Positions 58,742 to 64,000 of a DNA stretch of 64,000 nucleotides are shown piece by piece. A program made the position numbers and the translations under genes. Under the pieces are notes generated by a model. It saw only the letters and a list, made by a program, of their open reading frames with translations. It had not been told where the DNA came from and made no database searches. Numbering within the stretch: the stretch's first letter is position 1; every line of letters begins with the position of its first letter. The DNA comes from Lithodes maja (taxonomy: Eukaryota > Arthropoda > Malacostraca > Decapoda > Lithodidae): positions 2,501 to 66,500 of the forward strand of contig JBAKBP010006598.1 in assembly GCA_037953745.1 (NCBI GenBank). The letters run 5' to 3'.

Positions 58742-60005
58742 TATTTGGTAGTAGTCTTGGCAAATCCAACGTCAAGGCTATTAACCTAATTGCAACGACG
58801 ACTTGTCTATTTTGACTGCTATGTCGTCATTCCAACCGCGGTTAAAAAGAAAACGTCTAGAGTCTACTCCTTATCTTGCTCTAGGAGACGTTGTACATTA
58901 ACCAAAACTACCACCGAAGGTGAAAAAAGCATAGAAGAGAAGAAAAAGGGGTTTACCTTAGTTACCGCTTAAGGCCCATCCCGTGTTCCGTCATGTGCAG
59001 ATCCCTGTCGAACGTGCGCATGAGCGACCCTCTCTTGTCATCATTTTTTCACGCGCTCCATTGAATGAAGTCGCTTTTGTTGTGCTCCTTTAATTCACCC
59101 TGTTTCGGTTCGTTTCGGCTTATCTGGCCTTCTTTTTTGTTAGACAGATGTTACGTGATCTAGGGCACACGTAAATGGGCTCCTCAGTGTGTATAATGGA
59201 GACGCGTGTGGAAATAGCCTACCGAAGGTACGGGGGCGCCTGGCGTTCCTCGTATATGTTTTTCATTCTTTCTCTTTTCCTGTTAGTCTGGGCATAGTTT
59301 AGCTTTTAGCTTAATTTAGCCTAGCTCGTTTTCTCATTCAGGAATTGCTATGCCCCTATGAGTTTTCATTTTTTCATAGCCTAGGTGTACCGTTGTAAAC
59401 AATCTGAGATTTCGTTGGTGGCGGTGCTGTTTGTAGAGTTTGTGTCGGCCGCATTATTAGCGTTATTCCCGAGTCCCCCCTTTCGAGTCCTTCACTGTGT
59501 CTTAAGGGCCTGGGCGACAGGTGGTTCGTGATACTCCAGGGGTACCCCACGGGGGCCCCTCCTTCACACCACAGGGTTTTTCGCCCCCGACACATTCTCT
59601 GCTCACGGCTAGGCCACCCTTTTTCTCACCAGTTTCATTTACTGGTTTTTGTTTTCTCTTCCTGTTTCACCTCCATCCTTTCATAGTCTTTTGCCCAATC
59701 CAGGGGTACCCCACGGGGGCCCCTGTTTGTGCGAAACCACCCTCCCTGCCACTTCTCCTCATGGGCTTTGCTCTATCTCTGTGGGTTGGGTGGTTCCTGG
59801 GGGATGTGCCTCCTCTCCCCTGGTGTGTCTTCCTTGCCTCTCCCTTTACCGGTTGAGTCAGGATAATTTCAAGGAAGACACTGCTCAGCTTGATGGCCAT
59901 CATTGCTTGGAGTTCATAAGGAGATGACGCATATTTTGTGGCCTTTTTTGGTATTCCCTAGACGCTCCTCTCGCTTTTTTCGGCGCCGGACCATCTCGGC
60001 CGGTC

Positions 60006-60147
60006 CCGCAATTTTGCGGGAGCTCGATTCGGTCCTCTGGGACGTTTCGGCTCCCCGCAAATTTGCGGAGATCGCTGGGGGGTCCCGCAAAATTGCGGGA
60101 GGGTGGTGTCGGTACGGTTATGCCTCCATTGGCCCGCAAATTTGCGG
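60006..60147. promoter_or_regulatory. palindrome cluster in DIRS copy 3 leader
   Basis: Four 14-bp palindromes: CCGCAATTTTGCGG (60006-60019, one base off symmetry), CCGCAAATTTGCGG (60055-60068), CCGCAAAATTGCGG (60085-60098) and CCGCAAATTTGCGG (60134-60147). The spacing is 49, 30 and 49 bp. Confidence 0.7.
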
Positions 60148-60253
60148 TAATAGTTGGCTTTCACTATTGACCTTTTTTATGTCATCTTGTTGCCTGATAC
60201 TATTTGGTGTGTGCACTTTACTGGTGTTATAGGCCCTGCATGTAAGATGTTGA

Positions 60254-63181
60254 GTGGTGGTTAACACTTTCTCCATCTTTGCTGGTTCTGCTAGTGCTCT
60301 TCCACCTCGCCCGCCCTACTCACCTACCTCTGTGCTCCCGGTTTGGGGTGAGTACGGATCCCTGTTTGCATGTGTGTTCCTGTTTCCCCATGCTCCTTTC
60401 CTGGTTCTTCTTGGACATTCTCTCCACTTACTCCTTCGACGTGCTGATTATGGTGTGTGTTCTTCCAGTGCAGGTAGGCTGCCTTGCTTTCGCCATGGTT
60501 GTAGCTCCCCGTGCTTGGTGAGCCACAAGTCCTGCTTGCGCCACTCGCACTGTGTGTCCTCTACGGCCTACCTCCCTGCTCTGTGTGGCCCGTGTGTGGC
60601 CCGTGTCTGGCCCTGGTGGATGTGGTGCACCATTGCCCTGGTTCCTCGGCGGCGGCTGTGGCCTCTGCTTCCCTTCCGTCGGTGTGGACGATGGTCTCCC
60701 GCCACATTAGGACTGTGGGCCACCGTTCCCCGGCCTTTGTTGCTGACCGGATCCGCGTCGCCCTGGGTATCCCTGACCCGACTGAAGGCCGTTCACCTGG
60801 CCCTCTCCCCTGGGTCCCGCAGCCGGTCGTCACATCGTCGGGGGGTTCCCCGGCTCCGTCCACGCTCTCGCTCGCCTCGTGTTCCGTCCTCTACTGCCCC
60901 TCGTCGTCCTCCTGATCGCCTTGACGACGCCCATCGCCCTCGTCATGGTTCTCGCCCTGAGGCCGGGGTTAGCGGCTCTGCCCCTGTGCACCCTCCCCTG
61001 GCCTCTACGGATAGGGGCTCTACTCCCTTCCGCCCGCTTCCGCAGCCCAGACGACTTCCTCTTACGTTGTCCTCTCCGCGCGCGGTTGTTCATGCTGTAG
61101 CTGGCCCTCTGCTCCCTCCTCCTACACTGTCCAGGAGGGTCCGCCTGGATGTCGTTGCTTCTACTTCACCTGCTTCGGTGCCTATTCTTCCTTCACGGTC
61201 TCGTCCCACGGTGGAGGTCTCTCCCTCCTCCGCCTCGGTGTCGGGCCGCCCTGTTATCTCAGCCCCGGGGATCCTTGCTCTGTTTCCCCCCGCGGCTCCT
61301 TCTGGCCTCCTTTCACCCGGCCAGCCTTCCCACTCCCGTCGTCCTGCTCCTCCTCGTTCTTCTCTTCCTGACCTTCACTTACCGTCTCGCCAGGGGGGTA
61401 CCCCTCCTCTTGCCTCGGTGGGGTTTAGCGAGGTTTCGGGGTCCCCTTTCTCAGGAGCTGCCGTGTCGCTGGAAGAGGGGGATGGTGCTGTTTCCCCCTC
61501 GGCCGTTCGTGATCGGGGACGAGTCCCTCACCGGCGACACAACCGTTGTCGCTCGCCTTCCTTGGGCCGCGACGCTGCTGGTTCGTGTCGTGGGTCTCGC
61601 CCCTGCGGGCCGACCAATCTTGGGGGGGGGGGTCGCCTCTCTCGGATCGATTGTCGGCTATGCAGGGCTGGGTTGTATCACGCATCGACGGGCGCTTGGA
61701 GTCGATGCAAGACTCCCTCTGCTCGCGCTTCTTGGCGGTGACACACCCTCAGCGCCTCACCCTACCTACCCCTGCTACGGTCCCCCTCCCTTCTGCAGGC
61801 CTACACTCTGGTCAGACTTCGGCCGCCCTGACATCCTTCCGGCTGTTCAGTCCCTGGCTGTGTTGATGGGTATGTCCTCCTATGGGACAGGTTTGCGCGA
61901 CGCCGGTACGCCTGGCTTAGCCATCCTGCTCGGTCTCCCTCTCCCATTGGAGGCCTGGTTTGCTGAGGCCTTCGACTTCACCGACCGATCCGTCGACGGC
62001 TCTCCTTCAGTCCCTCCCCCGGAGTCCTCACTGCTTTTGCCTCCTCTTGTGTCTGTCGGCGGGTTGGACGGCGCGTTCTGGTCTTGGATAAGCGCGCCCG
62101 TTCTTGACCTTTGTTCTATTGCTACCCCGTTCTAGCCCTCTGTCGCCAAGGATTTTCCCTTGCGACAGAGGGTGACGGACTTATTGTCTTGTCTTTAGGT
62201 TCCCTCCGGACGTCTGTTCACCACCTGCGGCTTATCGAGGCGTCTGCGCCAGGGTTTGGACCGCGTTCAGCGGATCCACCTTCGGCTAGCGGTGTCTTTG
62301 GTTCCCGAGCTGAAGGCGGTTTTGTGCGCGGCAACTCGGCAACGCCCGACGGTACGGTCCTCGTTCTGCCGGCCGGCCGGCCCCCTTGGATATTCGTCAG
62401 GGTTTGTTGTACTCTGAGCTATATACAGTAGGGTCTCGTAAGATGCGAGTTTATGGTCGATGGATGCGTCCGCATCTTACGATTTCGCATCTTACGATCA
62501 CGTAAAAATAGGGAAAAATGTCCCGCCTAAGGCTCGCATTTAAACATTTTTTTTCGCATCTTAAGGTTTCTCCTCGGATTTAGCCCACTTTGAGCCTCCG
62601 ATTCGCAAATTATGGTCATTCTCGCATCTTAAAATTATTTATTTATTATTTGGGGGTCCTCGCATCTTATGCGAATCGCATCTTAAGATCTCGCATCTTA
62701 CGAGACCCTACTGTACGTCGTTTTTTTTTTAGCAGGATGCTTGGGCATGCTACGCTTCTCTGTCGGCGGCCCCTGCTTCCAACACGCGACGACGCGCTGT
62801 GTCGTTGCGGACCCTGCTTACGACACGCACCGACGCGCTGTGTCGTGCGGCGGGGTCTTCTCAGTCCCGTCCTTCTGCCGGTCCTCTTTGGGGTGCTGCT
62901 GCAAGTGCTGCCGCCTTGCACGGGCGCAGGACTGGGACGTTGCAGGCAAGTGCGTCGGTTCCGCCTCGCACTTCTGTTCTTGCCCCCTTTCATCCCCGCC
63001 GTGTCGGGGCTGGTCGGCCTTCCACTTCCGGCCGCCCTTCGACGGGGTCAGCCCCGCGACGGCCAGGGGTTGGGGTGGCCCGCCCTTTTCGACGAGGTTG
63101 GGGGGGGTAGAGGAGGTCAACGTGGCGCTCATGCCCGCACGGCCCGTACCGGGGGTACCTCCACGTCAACACAATGTGTAG
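60254..63181 (+). pseudogene. DIRS copy 3 gag remnants
   Basis: Open pieces 60254-61741, 61149-62135, 62111-62431 and 62741-63181 together cover both gag frames of copy 1. They include the Cys-rich start (SCLRHSHCVSSTAYLPALCG), LWSDFGRPDILPAVQSLAVL and the basic tail. Frames shift at several points and a MITE interrupts 62426-62713. Confidence 0.75.
62426..62713. mobile_element. pogo-like MITE with TA target
   Basis: A 288-bp element with perfect inverted ends of about 24 bp beginning CAGTAGGGTCTCGTAAG, flanked by TA (62424-62425, 62714-62715). GCATCTTACGA-type repeats recur inside. Copies 1 and 2 of the DIRS gag are uninterrupted here. TA target plus CAGT ends fit the pogo/Tigger branch of Tc1/mariner. 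There is no coding capacity. Confidence 0.9.
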
Positions 63182-64000
63182 GTTCTCTGGGTCGGCCTCC
63201 TTGTTCTCCTTCTCGCCTGGCCGACCGGGTCGCTCCCCTCCTCTCGGGTGCTCCCTCGGGTTGTTTTCGCCCTTGCGCCCCTCGGTGGCCGCGAGGGACG
63301 TTGGGGGCGGCGGGTTGCGCGGAGGAGTCTCACCTGGAGGTGGACGTCCAGACCCCCTCTCCGCTCTTGTCACCGACGCCGGCCCATCTCTTCAGGGGTG
63401 GCCCACGTGTTCACTTCCATGCCCGAGCTGGGTAGCGTCGAGGGAGTTGACCGCCGGTCACCCGGTTTTCCTCTCCCGTGTCTTTCTGGTACCGTAGACG
63501 AACTGCGACGCGATGCGACCGGTGGTGGATCTGTCGGCCCTCAACGGGCACATCGTGCACACACGGTTTCGGATGCTGCCGGTACCCCTGGTACGCCTGG
63601 CCCTGCGCCCTCTGTCGTGGGTAGTGTCGCTGGCCCTCCAGGATGAGTCTTGGCTAGTTCCTCTCCATCCTCGCTTCCAGCGATTCTTGGCCGTTCGGAC
63701 TTCCGATCGTGTGTTCCTGTTCGACGGCCTTCCCTTCGGTCTCCACATCGCGCCGCGGATCTTCTCCGCACTGGTGGGGCGGGCTCTGGGTCCACTCCTC
63801 AGGAGCGTACTCCGGATCCTGTTTTCCTTGGCCGATTGGTTGGTAGTTTCCGGAGCCCTAGGAATGTGCGTAGGCGACGCCCTCACAGTCGTTCGCCACG
63901 TCGCGCGGTTAGGGTTCCCCTTCGATGTTCCCAAGTCACGCTTGACCCCGTCGCGTGTCGTGCCATGGGTCGGTCTCGCACCATGGGTTTTGTCCGGCGC
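63174..64000 (+). pseudogene. DIRS copy 3 reverse transcriptase, N-terminal part
   Basis: 63174-63497 ends with GHPVFLSRVFLVP, then a frame change of 1-2 bases near 63498 leads to DAT.GGSVGP in one frame and RPVVDLSALNGH in another. Downstream, motif A reads SLALQDESW and motif C reads FSLADWLVV, matching copy 2 rather than copy 1. The window ends in the connection region. Confidence 0.82.

Larger units (their letters stand above)
58742..64000 (+). mobile_element. DIRS-type retrotransposon, copy 3 (cut by window end)
   Basis: Plus-strand copy: 5' inverted repeat (58744-59040), leader (59041-60250) with four palindromes, gag remnants, and the start of RT running off the window. It shares with copy 2 the gag deletion and most of the adenine-type substitutions. 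A pogo-like MITE lies in gag at 62426-62713. Confidence 0.9.

Overview
This window reads as intergenic or intronic DNA of an animal. TTAGG/CCTAA pentamer tracts (35069-35125; shorter near 25220) and the retroelement types suggest an arthropod, perhaps a decapod crustacean; that assignment is inference. I recognise one host coding segment: a minus-strand exon (44636-44804) of succinyl-CoA:3-ketoacid CoA-transferase (SCOT/OXCT1) with both splice sites. Nearly everything else is transposable elements, many nested, some with their empty target sites visible elsewhere in the window.

Layout. 1-8290: fold-back TTAA elements, RTE-type LINE fragments, a (CT)n microsatellite, and one nearly complete RTE LINE (4771-7973) split by a single frameshift. 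8290-11460: a CR1-type LINE with an intact endonuclease/reverse transcriptase ORF. 12149-14267: four piggyBac-like MITEs. 15331-23760: a complete-looking DIRS tyrosine-recombinase retrotransposon (copy 1, minus strand) with gag, RT-RNase H and recombinase frames, inverted terminal repeats and an internal complementary region. 24034-25778: two more MITEs, one holding a LINE-derived non-autonomous retroposon. 26343-34815: a small MITE split by an autonomous piggyBac (26350-30233) and by a full-length CR1/L2-group LINE (30282-34422). 34821-36478: an inverted-repeat unit with CCTAA repeats and a 5'-truncated reverse transcriptase. 38664-43439: a second autonomous piggyBac. 43440-45950: RTE 3' ends, LINE fragments and the SCOT exon. 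45948-54785: DIRS copy 2 (minus strand, degenerate, carrying a tRNA-SINE and a MITE). 54786-58741: a split reverse transcriptase remnant hosting an internally deleted piggyBac (55137-57453), an RTE 3' end and a pogo-like end. 58742-64000: DIRS copy 3 (plus strand), running off the window.

The most unusual signal is the difference between DIRS copies. Copy 1 keeps its catalytic residues. Copies 2 and 3 differ from it mostly where copy 1 has an adenine on the coding strand (A to C, then G, sometimes T). In one hand-aligned 146-bp recombinase segment 15 of 20 coding-strand adenines changed, against 6 of 41 thymines and 3 of 85 G/C. The leader and 3' untranslated region are nearly unchanged. Copies 2 and 3 share most of these changes, including loss of both RT catalytic aspartates, and share a gag deletion, so a burst of strand-specific adenine mutation seems to have hit their common ancestor, which then spread. 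This resembles the substitution pattern of diversity-generating retroelements; the mechanism is unknown to me.

The piggyBac families form a second system: autonomous elements, a catalytic-domain-deleted copy and about eight MITEs share termini with paired CCCGG boxes about 45 bp apart, and they use TTAA as well as CTAA/TTAG targets.
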